From: Serratia marcescens | Lineage (GTDB): Bacteria; Pseudomonadota; Gammaproteobacteria; Enterobacterales; Enterobacteriaceae | Assembly (NCBI RefSeq): GCF_006715005.1 | Contig: NZ_VFMJ01000001.1 | Span: forward strand, 62,001 to 126,000 | DNA length: 64,000 bases | Reading direction: 5' to 3' | Shown: positions 17,669-26,391 of the stretch, piece by piece | How positions within the stretch are numbered: the stretch's first letter is position 1 | Layout: every line of letters begins with the position of its first letter | Position numbers and translations under genes: made by a program | Notes under the pieces: model-generated | The model's input: only the letters and a program-made list of their open reading frames with translations | Database searches by the model: none | What the model was told of the DNA's origin: nothing

Positions 17669-19637
17669 TGATCTGTTGATTCACCGCCCGCCGGTTGCGG
17701 GCGAGTCTTTATCTTTGCGCTCCATGCAGGAGGTTGCCATGAATGATCGTAATGCCAGCAAGATGCTGCGTACTTATAACGTCGCCTACTGGGGCAACAA
17801 TTACTATGACGTCAACGAGCTGGGCCATATCAGCGTGTGCCCGGACCCGGATGTCCCGCAGGCGCGCGTCGATCTGGCAGAACTGGTGAAAACGCGCCAG
17901 AAAGACGGCCAACGTCTGCCGGCGCTGTTCTGCTTCCCGCAGATCCTTCAGCATCGCCTGCGCTCTATCAACGCCGCGTTCAAACGCGCGCGTGAGTCCT
18001 TCGGCTACCAGGGCGGTTATTTCCTGGTGTATCCGATCAAGGTGAACCAACACCGCCGCGTGATTGAATCGCTGGTGAACTCCGGCGAACCGCTGGGGCT
18101 GGAAGCCGGCTCCAAGGCTGAGCTGATGGCGGTGCTGGCGCATGCCGGCATGACCCGTTCGGTGATCGTCTGTAACGGCTATAAAGATCGTGAATACATT
18201 CGCCTGGCGCTGATCGGGGAAAAGCTGGGGCACAAGGTGTACCTGGTGATCGAGAAGATGTCCGAGATCAACCTGGTGCTGGAAGAAGCCGAGCGGCTGA
18301 ACGTCATACCGCGCCTGGGCGTGCGTGCGCGTCTGGCGTCCCAAGGCTCCGGCAAATGGCAGTCGAGCGGCGGCGAAAAATCCAAGTTCGGCCTGGCGGC
18401 GGTGCAGGTGCTGAAGCTGGTGGAAACCCTGCGTGAAGCGGGCCGCCTCGACAGCCTGCAGCTGCTGCACTTCCACCTGGGTTCGCAACTGGCCAACATT
18501 CGCGACATCGCCACCGGCGTGCGCGAATCGGCGCGCTTCTACGTTGAGCTGCACAAGCTGGGCGTCAACATTCAGTGCTTCGACGTGGGCGGCGGCTTGG
18601 GCGTCGACTACGAAGGCACCCGCTCGCAGTCCGATTGCTCGGTGAACTACGGCCTGAACGAATATGCCAACAACGTGATTTGGGGCATCGGCGACGCCTG
18701 TAACGAACACGGCCTGCCGCACCCGACGGTGATCACCGAGTCCGGCCGCGCCGTAACCGCGCACCACACGGTGCTGGTCTCCAACGTGATCGGCGTCGAG
18801 CGCAACGAGTTCAGCGAACCGCAGCCGCCGGAAGCCGACGCGCCGCGCGCGCTGGAAAGCATGTGGGAAACCTGGCTGGAAATGAACGAGCCGGAGAACC
18901 GCCGCTCGCTGCGCGAATGGCTGCATGACAGCCAGATGGATCTGCACGACGTGCATACCCAATACGCGCACGGCATGCTGGACTTGACCAAGCGCGCCTG
19001 GGCCGAGCAGCTGTATCTGAACATCTGCAACAAGATCCAGCAGCAGCTCGATCCGAGCAACCGTGCGCACCGTCCTATCATCGACGAACTGCAAGAGCGC
19101 ATGGCGGACAAGTTCTACGTCAACTTCTCGCTGTTCCAGTCGATGCCGGATGCCTGGGGCATCGATCAGCTGTTCCCGGTGCTGCCGCTGGAAGGGCTGG
19201 ATAAGCCGCCGGAAGGCCGCGCGGTGCTGCTCGACATCACCTGCGACTCCGATGGCACCATCGACCATTACGTTGACGGCGACGGCGTGGCGACCACCAT
19301 GCCGATGCCGCCGTACGATCCGGAGAATCCGCCGGCGTTGGGCTTCTTCATGGTCGGTGCGTACCAGGAAATCCTCGGCAACATGCACAACCTGTTCGGC
19401 GACACCGCCTCGGTTGACGTTTACGTGTTCCCGGACGGCAGCGTCGAGACCGAGCTGTCCGACGAGGGTGACACCGTGGCGGACATGCTGGAGTACGTGC
19501 AGCTCGATCCGAGCGCGTTGCTGTCCAAGTTCCGCGATCAGGTCAAAGAAACCGATCTGGACAGCGAGCTGCAGGCGCAGTTCCTGGAAGAGTTTGAGGC
19601 CGGTCTGTACGGCTACACGTATCTGGAAGACGAGTAA
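17661..19637 (+). CDS. speA: Biosynthetic arginine decarboxylase
   Basis: A PLP-dependent fold III decarboxylase that turns arginine into agmatine, first step of the arginine route to putrescine. Seen: MSDDLLIH, then [20 protein letters not shown], the PLP lysine in [14 protein letters not shown] near residue 127, [10 protein letters not shown] near 250, and LLHFHLGSQ near 280. The C-terminus [11 protein letters not shown] is identical to E. coli. I start at ATG 17661, not 17640, because this gives exactly the 658 residues of E. coli SpeA with matching MSDD. The upstream MRNVRRT extension lies inside yqgB. Confidence 0.97.
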   Translation: MSDDLLIHRPPVAGESLSLRSMQEVAMNDRNASKMLRTYNVAYWGNNYYDVNELGHISVCPDPDVPQARVDLAELVKTRQKDGQRLPALFCFPQILQHRLRSINAAFKRARESFGYQGGYFLVYPIKVNQHRRVIESLVNSGEPLGLEAGSKAELMAVLAHAGMTRSVIVCNGYKDREYIRLALIGEKLGHKVYLVIEKMSEINLVLEEAERLNVIPRLGVRARLASQGSGKWQSSGGEKSKFGLAAVQVLKLVETLREAGRLDSLQLLHFHLGSQLANIRDIATGVRESARFYVELHKLGVNIQCFDVGGGLGVDYEGTRSQSDCSVNYGLNEYANNVIWGIGDACNEHGLPHPTVITESGRAVTAHHTVLVSNVIGVERNEFSEPQPPEADAPRALESMWETWLEMNEPENRRSLREWLHDSQMDLHDVHTQYAHGMLDLTKRAWAEQLYLNICNKIQQQLDPSNRAHRPIIDELQERMADKFYVNFSLFQSMPDAWGIDQLFPVLPLEGLDKPPEGRAVLLDITCDSDGTIDHYVDGDGVATTMPMPPYDPENPPALGFFMVGAYQEILGNMHNLFGDTASVDVYVFPDGSVETELSDEGDTVADMLEYVQLDPSALLSKFRDQVKETDLDSELQAQFLEEFEAGLYGYTYLEDE

Positions 19638-19733
19638 CCGCCCTCTTCAGGGGGGGCGATGTCGGCCCCCTTGAAGCATGAACAAAATGCGGCCATAATC
19701 TGCTGCATCGGTAGCACCGAAACAAACATCGAA

Positions 19734-19858
19734 TTACCCGTCATACTTGAAGTTGCCTCTGTGTTGGCTGCGTGCGTTCACCCCAGTTACTTACTTGAGT
19801 AAGCTCCTGGGGATTCCCGCCCTGGCCGTCTTGATGCAACTCCAATTATCCAGGGTAT
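19734..19858. repeat. Enterobacterial palindromic repeat element (YPAL-like)
   Basis: The ends are inverted with mismatches: TACCCGTCATACTTGAAGTT on the left, GCAACTCCAATTATCCAGGG on the right. The middle has GTTGGCTGCGTGCGTTCACC and CTTGAGTAAGCTCCTGGGGA. I know this pattern from dispersed intergenic repeats of Yersinia and Serratia that can fold as a long imperfect hairpin in RNA. The family name is from memory and approximate. Confidence 0.65.
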
Positions 19859-19861
19859 CAA

Positions 19862-19905
19862 TCCCTTTCTCGTCGGGCTAACGACGCGGGAGGGATTTTT
19901 TTTTG
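19862..19905 (+). terminator. Terminator between speA and speB
   Basis: CCCTTTCTCGTCG pairs with CGACGCGGGAGGG (several G-T pairs) around GGCTAA and is followed by a run of nine T. Confidence 0.75.
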
Positions 19906-19956
19906 TAACGGCTCGGCGTCTGCGCCCGGCAACTTGTTGAACTACGAGGGTTTACT

Positions 19957-20877
19957 ATGAGCACCTTAGGCCATCAGTCCGATAATTCATTAGTGTCCAA
20001 CGCCTTTGGTTTCCTGCGCTTTCCGCTGAATTTCATGCCTTACGACAGCGATGCAGAGTGGGTCATCACCGGCATTCCGTTTGACATGGCGACCTCCGGT
20101 CGCGCCGGTGGCCGTCACGGCCCGGCGGCCATCCGTCAGGTGTCCACCAACCTGGCCTGGGAAGGCAACCGTTGGCCGTGGAGCTTCGATCTGCGCGATC
20201 GGCTGAACGTGGTTGACTGCGGCGACATCGTGTTCGACTTCGGCGATGCGCAGGACATGAGCGACAAGCTGCAGGCGCACGCGGAGAAACTGCTGAAGGC
20301 CGGTAAGCGCATGCTCTCGTTCGGTGGCGACCACTTTGTCACCCTGCCGCTGCTGCGCGCGCACGCCAAGCATTTCGGCAAGCTGGCGCTGGTGCACTTT
20401 GACGCCCATACCGATACCTACGCCAACGGCAGCAAGTTCGACCACGGCACCATGTTCTACCATGCACCGAATGAAGGCCTGATCGATCCGCACCACTCGG
20501 TGCAGATCGGTATTCGTACCGAGTTCGATCATGACAACGGCTTTACCGTATTGGACGCCGCGCAGGTGAACGATCGCAGCGTGGACGACCTGCTGACCCA
20601 GATCAAAGGCATCGTCGGCGATATGCCGGTGTACCTGACCTTCGACATCGACTGCCTGGATCCGGCGTTCGCACCGGGCACCGGCACGCCGGTGATCGGC
20701 GGCCTGACTTCCGATCGCGCGCTGAAGCTGGTACGCGGCATGCAGTCGCTGAACATCGTCGGCATGGACGTGGTGGAAGTGGCGCCGGCCTATGACCAGT
20801 CCGAGATCACCGCGCTGGCCGCGGCGACCCTGGGCCTGGAGATGCTGTACCTGCAGGCGGCCAAGAAACACGCCTGA
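19957..20877 (+). CDS. speB: Agmatinase
   Basis: A ureohydrolase with a dinuclear manganese centre that splits agmatine into putrescine and urea, directly after SpeA. Metal-binding motifs seen: GGDHFVTLP near residue 122, HFDAHTDTY near 148, and [20 protein letters not shown] near 228. The length of 306 residues equals E. coli SpeB. Start ATG at 19957 follows ACGAGGG. It has its own terminator downstream, and in E. coli it would be followed by loiP; here the catabolic island intervenes. Confidence 0.97.
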   Translation: MSTLGHQSDNSLVSNAFGFLRFPLNFMPYDSDAEWVITGIPFDMATSGRAGGRHGPAAIRQVSTNLAWEGNRWPWSFDLRDRLNVVDCGDIVFDFGDAQDMSDKLQAHAEKLLKAGKRMLSFGGDHFVTLPLLRAHAKHFGKLALVHFDAHTDTYANGSKFDHGTMFYHAPNEGLIDPHHSVQIGIRTEFDHDNGFTVLDAAQVNDRSVDDLLTQIKGIVGDMPVYLTFDIDCLDPAFAPGTGTPVIGGLTSDRALKLVRGMQSLNIVGMDVVEVAPAYDQSEITALAAATLGLEMLYLQAAKKHA

Positions 20878-20897
20878 CGCCAGACCACTCCTCGCTG

Positions 20898-20934
20898 AAA
20901 AAGCGGCTTCCATTGTATGGGGGCCGCTTTTTTT
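20898..20934 (+). terminator. Terminator of speB
   Basis: The stem AAAAAGCGGC/GCCGCTTTTT with a 15-base loop ends in a T-rich tail about 20 bases after the stop. Confidence 0.75.
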
Positions 20935-21046
20935 ATTTCATTTGTCGCCATCCGCACTGTGATTTTCAGTCTGTTGCAACGCCTTTGCGCAATTTTGCGC
21001 AGAAATGAAACTGAGTCGGAGAAAAGGAACCGGGACAACGGAGAGG

Positions 21047-21175
21047 ATGAATATACTGCGCGCGGGTGCTCTGGATCTTTGTATCTGGAGCCTGCGTGAA
21101 AGGTACAAAGAGAAAAGCCCCGAGTCGATATCCATCAACCCGAGGCCTACTCTAACGCCAGCAACGTTAAGTTAG
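21047..21175 (+). CDS. Mok-like leader ORF of hok copy B, frameshifted
   Basis: From ATG 21047 (GAGAGG upstream) this frame encodes NILRAGALDLCIWS and continues with ESISINPRPTLT, as in copy A. It then ends at TAG 21175 because copy B lacks one base around 21162-21166 (CGCCAGC against CGCGTGAC in copy A). It therefore stops 35 bases before the toxin ATG instead of overlapping it. The frame that does overlap the toxin has no ATG, GTG or TTG after its last stop at 21099. Confidence 0.45.
   Translation: MNILRAGALDLCIWSLRERYKEKSPESISINPRPTLTPATLS
21110..21145 (-). ncRNA. 3' end of a Sok-like antisense RNA, hok copy B
   Basis: The same minus-strand hairpin and CTTTTCTCTTT tail as in copy A, fully conserved although the surrounding leader has changed. 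The 5' end is not resolved. Confidence 0.5.
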
Positions 21176-21209
21176 CCTCTTACCCGCCGCGAGGCAAGGA
21201 GAAGAAGGC

Positions 21210-21365
21210 ATGATGCCGAACAAACGGAGCCTGTTAAAATTGGTGGTTATTTGTGCCACGGTAATATCACTGGCATGGATAACTCGCAGCACGCTGTGTG
21301 AGCTGCGGATCCGATCGGGTAACACGGAGGTTGCGGCCATTTTGGCTTACGAATCCGAACGGTAA
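21210..21365 (+). CDS. Hok-family type I toxin, copy B
   Basis: A 51-residue peptide identical to copy A except Asn for Thr in the RSGxTEVA segment. It has the same helix, TRSTLCE and AYESER motifs and the same GAAGAAGG before ATGATG. Its leader frame no longer overlaps it (see the frameshifted mok entry), so expression may be weaker or independent of coupling. Confidence 0.82.
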   Translation: MMPNKRSLLKLVVICATVISLAWITRSTLCELRIRSGNTEVAAILAYESER

Positions 21366-21475
21366 GGCAACCCGGCGACGGGGGATGTCCCCCGTCTGCT
21401 GATTGTTGGCGTCCAGATCCATGAGCACCCTCTCAACGCTGTCGGTTTTCCGCCGCACGGGACAGGGAAACGGGT

Positions 21476-22717
21476 TTATGCCCGCTTCACCTGCCGCGCC
21501 AGCAACATGCGGCCAAACAGTGCGCCGCCCGCCAGCAACGTCAGCAGCTGCGAGGCAATCAGCACCGCAAAGCCTGAAGACACCTTGCCCTGGCTGGCCA
21601 TCACCATGCCCATCGCCATCGGCACAAACGCCGAGAACAGATTGCCGATGCCGTTGATCAGCCCATAGGCGCTGCCGACCGCCTCCGGCCGCGCATAATG
21701 CTGCAGCAGAGTGGGGATCGCCGCGCCCTGTGCGCCCCAACAGGCGTTGGCCGCCAGCAGGAAGAAGGCGATCCAGCCAAGCTGATGGCTGTTCATCACG
21801 CCATAAATGCACAGTGCGGTCGCCGCGCCGCCGCAAACGAAGATCAGCGGCGCCTGATAAGGGCGAATGCGATCGAGCAGCACGCCGCCGAGGTATTTGG
21901 AGGCGATGCTGACGATGAACGGCAGCGAGGCCATCCAGCCCATCTGCTTGATGGAAAAACCTTTTTCATCGGTCAGATATGCCGGAAGCCAGGCGCTGGA
22001 GCCCCACAGGTAGCTGAGCGTGGCGATCTCGATCAGCAGGATCCAGCCGAGCATCGGCGTGCGCCAGGCCAGTGCGAAGGTATGCCAGACGCGGCTCAGC
22101 CCGGGTTGCGGATCGGCAGAGCGTGAAGATGAGGGTGCGGGGAGCGGATGAACGAACAGCCGCACCAGCGCCAGGCCCAGCAGCAGGTTGATCAGCGCCA
22201 GCAGGTGAAACGACATTGCCCAACCGAAGTGCGCCATCAGAAAACTCACCAGCGGAAACCCGATCACCAGCCCCAACGAGACGCCCAGCGTGCTGACCGC
22301 GTTGGGTTTGCCGCGCTCGTCGGCGGCGAAATGATCGCCGATGTACATGGTCTTCAGCGAGAACAGGGGCCCTTCACTGACGCCCAGCAGCGCGCGCACC
22401 ACGCACAGCAGCATCAGCGATCCCGCCAGCGGCGAGGCGGCGGTGAGCAGCGCCCACAGCACCACGCTCAGCGTCAGCGCGCGGCGGTAACCCATCAGCG
22501 TTTCCAGAAACGGCGTCAGCAACATGGCAGACAGGCCGTAGCCGAGCAAAAACACCGTCATCAGCGTGCCCTGGTGAGCGCGGTCGCCGCCGAGCTGGAA
22601 GTGTTGCAAGAAGTCGGGATTGACCAACATCACGGCGATATTGACCCGATCCGCATAGGCGATAACGATCAGAAACAGCAGGGCGATCACCCCAAACCAG
22701 CGTTGACGTTGTTGCAC
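21476..22717 (-). CDS. MFS transporter, anion:cation symporter type
   Basis: 413 residues, about 12 hydrophobic segments. The family signature after helix 1 is YADRVNIAVML, and a charged loop GDHFAADERGKPNAVSTLGV follows helix 4. This is the ACS group (glucarate, hexuronate and phthalate importers). The second half has LSYLWGSSAWLPAYLTDEKG, very like LTYLWGMNGWLPSYL in the MFS protein at 28675, so the two are probably related importers. It is divergent from the Rieske operon across 398 bases. GAGGAACGCAA precedes its ATG. The substrate is unknown; an organic acid used by the neighbouring operon is a reasonable guess. Confidence 0.8.
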   Translation of the reverse strand: MQQRQRWFGVIALLFLIVIAYADRVNIAVMLVNPDFLQHFQLGGDRAHQGTLMTVFLLGYGLSAMLLTPFLETLMGYRRALTLSVVLWALLTAASPLAGSLMLLCVVRALLGVSEGPLFSLKTMYIGDHFAADERGKPNAVSTLGVSLGLVIGFPLVSFLMAHFGWAMSFHLLALINLLLGLALVRLFVHPLPAPSSSRSADPQPGLSRVWHTFALAWRTPMLGWILLIEIATLSYLWGSSAWLPAYLTDEKGFSIKQMGWMASLPFIVSIASKYLGGVLLDRIRPYQAPLIFVCGGAATALCIYGVMNSHQLGWIAFFLLAANACWGAQGAAIPTLLQHYARPEAVGSAYGLINGIGNLFSAFVPMAMGMVMASQGKVSSGFAVLIASQLLTLLAGGALFGRMLLARQVKRA

Positions 22718-23115
22718 GTTGCGTTCCTCAATGCGAGCGGTTGACGAATTCAGGCAGCAGTAAACTCACCCGCGGAGGCCATTTCGCGCAAACGCGGGGG
22801 ATGAGGCCGATTGATGTAAATTTATTGTTATCAAACAGGGTGTGAAAGACAGTGAGAAAACACTTTTACGCGCAATGCGTCGTCGGAATCAACGCATTTT
22901 TTGCCATAAATTAGCGGGAGAGCGCACAACTGACATAGGTTTTTCATATCGGTGCATGATTTCGTGATCCTTCCCGCATTTGTCATTTTTAAACAACCTT
23001 TCATTAACATTTGCCGCTCCGCTCGCTTGACGAAAGTTTCGCCACACTTATAGTGGCTGTATTAAATAAGAAACTGAGTTTCATATATGAAACAATCAGA
23101 TAGAGGATAAAAGCA
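22718..23115. other. Divergent regulatory region between the MFS gene and the Rieske operon
   Basis: 398 bases, clearly more AT-rich than the flanking genes. The right end has the operon promoter and operator-like half-sites (separate entry). At 22874-22902 AATGCGT and ACGCATT form a stem followed by T residues; it may be a terminator or an operator. The leftmost 80 bases hold the MFS ribosome binding site. I see no gene. Confidence 0.6.
23027..23093 (+). promoter_or_regulatory. Promoter and probable IclR operator of the Rieske operon
   Basis: TTGACG (23027-23032), 16 bases, TATAGT (23049-23054) is a good sigma-70 promoter. GAAACTGAGTTTC (23070-23082) and GTTTCATATATGAAAC (23078-23093, perfect palindrome) follow and share a half-site, so GAAAC/GTTTC occurs three times just after the expected transcription start. 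GAAAGTTTC also occurs inside the promoter spacer (23032-23040). IclR-family proteins bind such short palindromes, and an IclR gene lies in the operon. Confidence 0.65.
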
Positions 23116-23433
23116 ATGAGCTGGAAGAATGTGTGCGAAGTGTCTCAGGTGAAAGAAGATTTTCCTTTCTCCGGCAAAGTGGAAGGAAAAGAGATCGGGG
23201 TGTACCTGCTCGACGGTAACTACTACGCGCTGGAAGACGTTTGCCCGCATGCTTATGCCTTGCTCAGCCAGGGGTTTGTAGACGACGGCAAGGTTGAGTG
23301 CCCACTGCACGAAGCGCTGTTTGACGTGCGCACCGGCCAGTGCCTGCGCGAGCCGGGCGGCCGCGATCTGCAAACCTATCCCACCCGGGTGGTCGACAAC
23401 CAAATCCAGATCACCTTTATCGCGGAGGAGTAA
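23116..23433 (+). CDS. Rieske-type [2Fe-2S] ferredoxin
   Basis: 105 residues with the Rieske ligands C43-x-H45 (CPHAYALL) and C62-x2-H65 (CPLHEALFD). It is a soluble Rieske ferredoxin of the kind that passes electrons from a flavoprotein reductase to a ring-hydroxylating oxygenase. Both partners are in the same operon (reductase at 27439, oxygenase at 23765). AGAGGAT precedes the ATG. It is first gene of the operon, 22 bases after the palindromic operator. Confidence 0.9.
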   Translation: MSWKNVCEVSQVKEDFPFSGKVEGKEIGVYLLDGNYYALEDVCPHAYALLSQGFVDDGKVECPLHEALFDVRTGQCLREPGGRDLQTYPTRVVDNQIQITFIAEE

Positions 23434-23435
23434 TC

Positions 23436-23744
23436 ATGCAGCACATCACCGATTTCAATCCCTGGCTGCCGGACACCCAACAGGTGACGCCGGCCCGCGA
23501 AGGCGGCAACGGTCAAATCCATCAGCCGGGCCAGTTCCGCAATGTCATCTGGCAAAACCGCGCCCGGGTGCCGGACGGTTTCGAAACCGCGCTGGTGGCG
23601 GCGCTGGAAACGATCTTCGAGCAGGGGGCGGAAGAGCTGGAGCAGATCGTCAGCGCGCTGAATCAGCGCCGCCTGTTCGATCGCAGCGGCCAACCGTGGA
23701 ATGAGGCGACCTTCCGCGAATTCCTTCACGTTAACGGTTTCTGA
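23436..23744 (+). CDS. Small protein with recombinase-like helix-turn-helix C-terminus
   Basis: 102 residues, no signal or membrane segment. The C-terminal part, EQIVSALNQRRLFDRSGQPW then NEATFREFLHVNGF, resembles the small HTH found at the end of serine recombinases (isoleucine/leucine positions and the RxG-x-PW turn). The N-terminus (ITDFNPWLPDTQQ) resembles nothing I know. GGAGGAG precedes the ATG, two bases after the ferredoxin stop. Proteins of this type occur beside Rieske oxygenase genes; whether it binds DNA or acts as a subunit is unknown. Confidence 0.6.
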   Translation: MQHITDFNPWLPDTQQVTPAREGGNGQIHQPGQFRNVIWQNRARVPDGFETALVAALETIFEQGAEELEQIVSALNQRRLFDRSGQPWNEATFREFLHVNGF

Positions 23745-23764
23745 GCCACATCCGGGAGAAGACA

Positions 23765-24808
23765 ATGACAGCAAACACAACATCCTCCGAACAGAGCTTG
23801 CAGGACTATCTTGACCAGGGATTGCGCGGCATGTGGTATCCGGTGCTGGCCAGTTGGGAAGTGGGCAACAACCCGGTCGGCATCACCCGCCTTGAACAGC
23901 AAATCGTGGTGTGGCGCGACGGTGAAGGCCAGATCCACGCGCTGGAAGACCGCTGCCCGCACCGTGGCGCGCGGCTTTCCATGGGGTGGAACCTCGGCGA
24001 TCGCATCGCCTGCTGGTATCACGGGGTGGAAGTCGGCGGCGATGGGACGGTGAAAGACGTGCCGGCGGTGGATCGCTGCCCGCTGGTGGGGCAAAAATGC
24101 CTGCGTTCTTACCCGGCCAAAGAAGCCTACGGCGCAGTGTTCCTCTATTTCGGCGTGACGGCGGATGAAGCGCCGGCGGAGCTGACTTTCCCGCAAGAGC
24201 TGGCGGACGAAGCGTCGTACAGCCACTTCCTGTGCACCGCCAGCTGGGACTGCAACTACCAGTACGCGTTGGAAAACGTGATGGATCCGATGCACGGCAC
24301 CTATCTGCATTCCTCCTCGCACTCGATGGCGGAAGGGGATCGCAAGGCGGATATGGGGCTGGAGCCGACCGACAGCGGGTTTATCTTCAAAAAGAACGGA
24401 CAGATCGGGGTTAACTTCGACTGGGTGGAATTCGGCAGCAGCGGCGCGTATTGGATGCGCCTGTCGATCCCGTACAAGAAGCGCTTTGGGCCGGGTGGTC
24501 ACTTCTGGATCATCGGCATGGTGGTGCCGGAAGACAAGGATCACTGCCGGGTATTCTTCTGGCGCATCCGTAAGGTCAAGGACTGGCAGCGCGACATGTG
24601 GCGCTTCATGTACCGCAACCGCCTGGAATCATTGCATTGGGACGTGCTTGAGCAGGATCGCATCGTGCTTGAGAACATGGCACCTAACGCCCGTGGCCGC
24701 GAATACCTGTACCAGCACGACGTCGGTCTTTCACGCCTGCGCCGCCTGATGCAGAAAGAGGCGCAGAAACAGCTGGCGACGTTGCGCGAGCGGGAGGCGG
24801 CGCAGTGA
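23765..24808 (+). CDS. Rieske non-heme iron oxygenase, catalytic (alpha) subunit
   Basis: 347 residues. Rieske cluster ligands C64-x-H66 (CPHRGARL) and C83-x2-H86 (CWYHG). The mononuclear iron site reads D174-x2-H177-x4-H182 (NVMDPMHGTYLH), the spacing of naphthalene dioxygenase D205/H208/H213. The third iron ligand is probably the Asp in LEQDRIVLENM. The size and lack of a beta-subunit gene place it with the short alpha-only oxygenases (vanillate demethylase/phenoxybenzoate type) and not with biphenyl dioxygenase. It would hydroxylate or O/N-demethylate an aromatic acid. The stop overlaps the GTG start of the next gene. Confidence 0.88.
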   Translation: MTANTTSSEQSLQDYLDQGLRGMWYPVLASWEVGNNPVGITRLEQQIVVWRDGEGQIHALEDRCPHRGARLSMGWNLGDRIACWYHGVEVGGDGTVKDVPAVDRCPLVGQKCLRSYPAKEAYGAVFLYFGVTADEAPAELTFPQELADEASYSHFLCTASWDCNYQYALENVMDPMHGTYLHSSSHSMAEGDRKADMGLEPTDSGFIFKKNGQIGVNFDWVEFGSSGAYWMRLSIPYKKRFGPGGHFWIIGMVVPEDKDHCRVFFWRIRKVKDWQRDMWRFMYRNRLESLHWDVLEQDRIVLENMAPNARGREYLYQHDVGLSRLRRLMQKEAQKQLATLREREAAQ

Positions 24809-25560
24809 ACGGCCTGTTGAACGGTAAACGTATCGTGGTCACCGGTGCGGCGCGCGGCCTGGGTTACAGCTTCGCCGCCGCCATCGCCGCCGCCGGCGCG
24901 CAGGTGGTGATGTGCGACATCTTGGCGGATGAGCTGGCCGCGAGCGGTGCCGCGCTGCGCGAGCAGGGCGCTCGGGTGGAAACGCAGACGATCGACCTGG
25001 CGTCACCGGATTCGATCCGTTCGGCGTTCGAAAAGATCGCCGCTGGCGGCGGGATCGACGGCCTGGTGAACAACGCGGCGCTGGCGACCGGCATCGGTGG
25101 CAAAACCATGATGGAATACGATATCGATCTGTGGGATCGCGTGATGCAGGTCAACGTGCGCGGTACCTGGCTGGTGAGCCAGGCGGCGGTGCCGCTGCTG
25201 GCACGCAACCCGCATGCCAAAATCGTCAACGTGGCGTCGGACACTGCGCTGTGGGGCGCGCCGCGCCTGATGGCCTATGTCGCCAGTAAAGGCGCGGTGA
25301 TTGCAATGACCCGTTCGATGGCGCGCGAGCTGGGCCCGCAGGGCATCTGCGTCAACGCCATCGCACCGGGCCTGACGCGGGTGGAGGCCACCGAGTATGT
25401 GCCCGCCGAGCGCCATCAGCTGTATGAGCAGGGGCGCGCGCTGGCCGGGGCGCAGCATCCGGACGATGTGAACGGTACGGTGCTTTATCTGCTGTCGTCG
25501 CTGGCGGATTTCGTCACCGGCCAACTGCTGCCGGTCAACGGCGGCTTCGTATTCAACTGA
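24805..25560 (+). CDS. Short-chain dehydrogenase/reductase
   Basis: A classical SDR of 251 residues: cofactor motif TGAARGLG (13-20), NNAAL (89-93), and catalytic N117, S145, Y158 and K162 (YVASK). Asp38 in VVMCDIL suggests NAD(H) preference. It starts at GTG 24805 inside the stop of the oxygenase gene. In an operon with a ring-hydroxylating oxygenase the simplest role is oxidation of a cis-dihydrodiol to the catechol; other alcohol substrates are possible. Confidence 0.82.
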   Translation: MNGLLNGKRIVVTGAARGLGYSFAAAIAAAGAQVVMCDILADELAASGAALREQGARVETQTIDLASPDSIRSAFEKIAAGGGIDGLVNNAALATGIGGKTMMEYDIDLWDRVMQVNVRGTWLVSQAAVPLLARNPHAKIVNVASDTALWGAPRLMAYVASKGAVIAMTRSMARELGPQGICVNAIAPGLTRVEATEYVPAERHQLYEQGRALAGAQHPDDVNGTVLYLLSSLADFVTGQLLPVNGGFVFN

Positions 25561-25596
25561 GGCCCGCAGGGCTGGCGCACAGCGCAGGAGCGAGAG

Positions 25597-26391
25597 ATGG
25601 CGGACGAGCAAGCATGTAAGTATCTGATCCCGGGACTGGATCGCGGGTTGCAGTTGCTGCTGGCGTTTGGCGAGCAGCATAAGGAAATGACCTTCGCCGA
25701 GTTGCATCGCCTGGTCGATATGCCGAAGGCCACCGCCTACCGCGTGGTGCAGACGCTCGAGCACCTGGGCTTCCTGGAGCGCAATCCGCGCACCAACACC
25801 TTTGCGCTCGGCATCAAGGTGCTGCGCCTCGGCTTCGAATACATCGCGTCGCTGGACGTGGCACAGGCCGGCCAGCCGGTGATCGAGCAGCTGCGCGATC
25901 GCAGCCAGTGCAGCAGTCATCTGGCGATCCGCGACGGGCGCGACGTGATCTACATCGCTCGCGTCAGCGCCGCCGGTTCGCAGATCAACCAGGTCAGCGT
26001 CGGCACCCGTTTGCCGGTGCACCAAACCTCTCTGGGTCGCATGCTGTTGACCAGCGCCACCCGCAGCGAGTTCGAACAACTTTATCCGGACGCGCAGCTG
26101 CCGGGCAATGCGCCGGGCACCCCGGCGGATCGCGAAACGCTGTGGCAGATGGTGCAGCAAGACAAAGCGCGCGGCTATGTGATCGGCGAATCGTTCTTCC
26201 GCCACGGCATCTCCTCGATCGTCTACCCGATCTTCAACCGCGAGCAGCGGGTCGAGGCGGTGGTCAGCATCATGGTGCCGTCCGATGAGATCCCGAAAGC
26301 GGATCGCGAGCGGCTGCGCATGGAAGTGCGCGACGCGGCGGAGAAAATTTCCGGCTTCCTCGGCGCGCCGCCGCAGGCCAACGTCGGCTAA
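25597..26391 (+). CDS. IclR-family transcriptional regulator
   Basis: 264 residues. The N-terminal winged helix-turn-helix reads MTFAELHRLVDMPKATAYRV followed by LEHLGFLERN. The C-terminal effector domain has HLAIRDGRDVIYIARV, GTRLPVHQTSLGRMLL and ARGYVIGESFFRHGISSIVYPI. IclR proteins control aromatic-acid and sugar-acid operons, often with the substrate or an intermediate as effector. It lies in the same orientation inside the operon, so it would be co-expressed with the genes it probably controls; a likely operator is at 23070-23093. Confidence 0.9.
   Translation: MADEQACKYLIPGLDRGLQLLLAFGEQHKEMTFAELHRLVDMPKATAYRVVQTLEHLGFLERNPRTNTFALGIKVLRLGFEYIASLDVAQAGQPVIEQLRDRSQCSSHLAIRDGRDVIYIARVSAAGSQINQVSVGTRLPVHQTSLGRMLLTSATRSEFEQLYPDAQLPGNAPGTPADRETLWQMVQQDKARGYVIGESFFRHGISSIVYPIFNREQRVEAVVSIMVPSDEIPKADRERLRMEVRDAAEKISGFLGAPPQANVG

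Larger units (their letters stand above)
19638..19956. other. speA-speB intergenic region
   Basis: No gene. In order: a hairpin of about 11 base pairs right after speA (19642-19678, CTTCAGGGGG/CCCCCTTGAAG, no T-run), a palindromic repeat element (19734-19858), a terminator (19862-19905), then the speB ribosome binding region. speB is therefore probably transcribed at least partly from its own promoter. Confidence 0.7.
21047..21384 (+). repeat. Direct repeat copy B (hok-type locus)
   Basis: Near-identical partner of 15156-15494. The downstream flank differs after the shared GGCAACCCGGCG; copy B has its own GACGGGGG/CCCCCGTC hairpin. Confidence 0.9.

Noticed and set aside
17709-19388. 559-codon minus-strand frame opposite speA
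   Set aside because: A shadow frame rich in His, Arg and Gln; speA is certain and full length.
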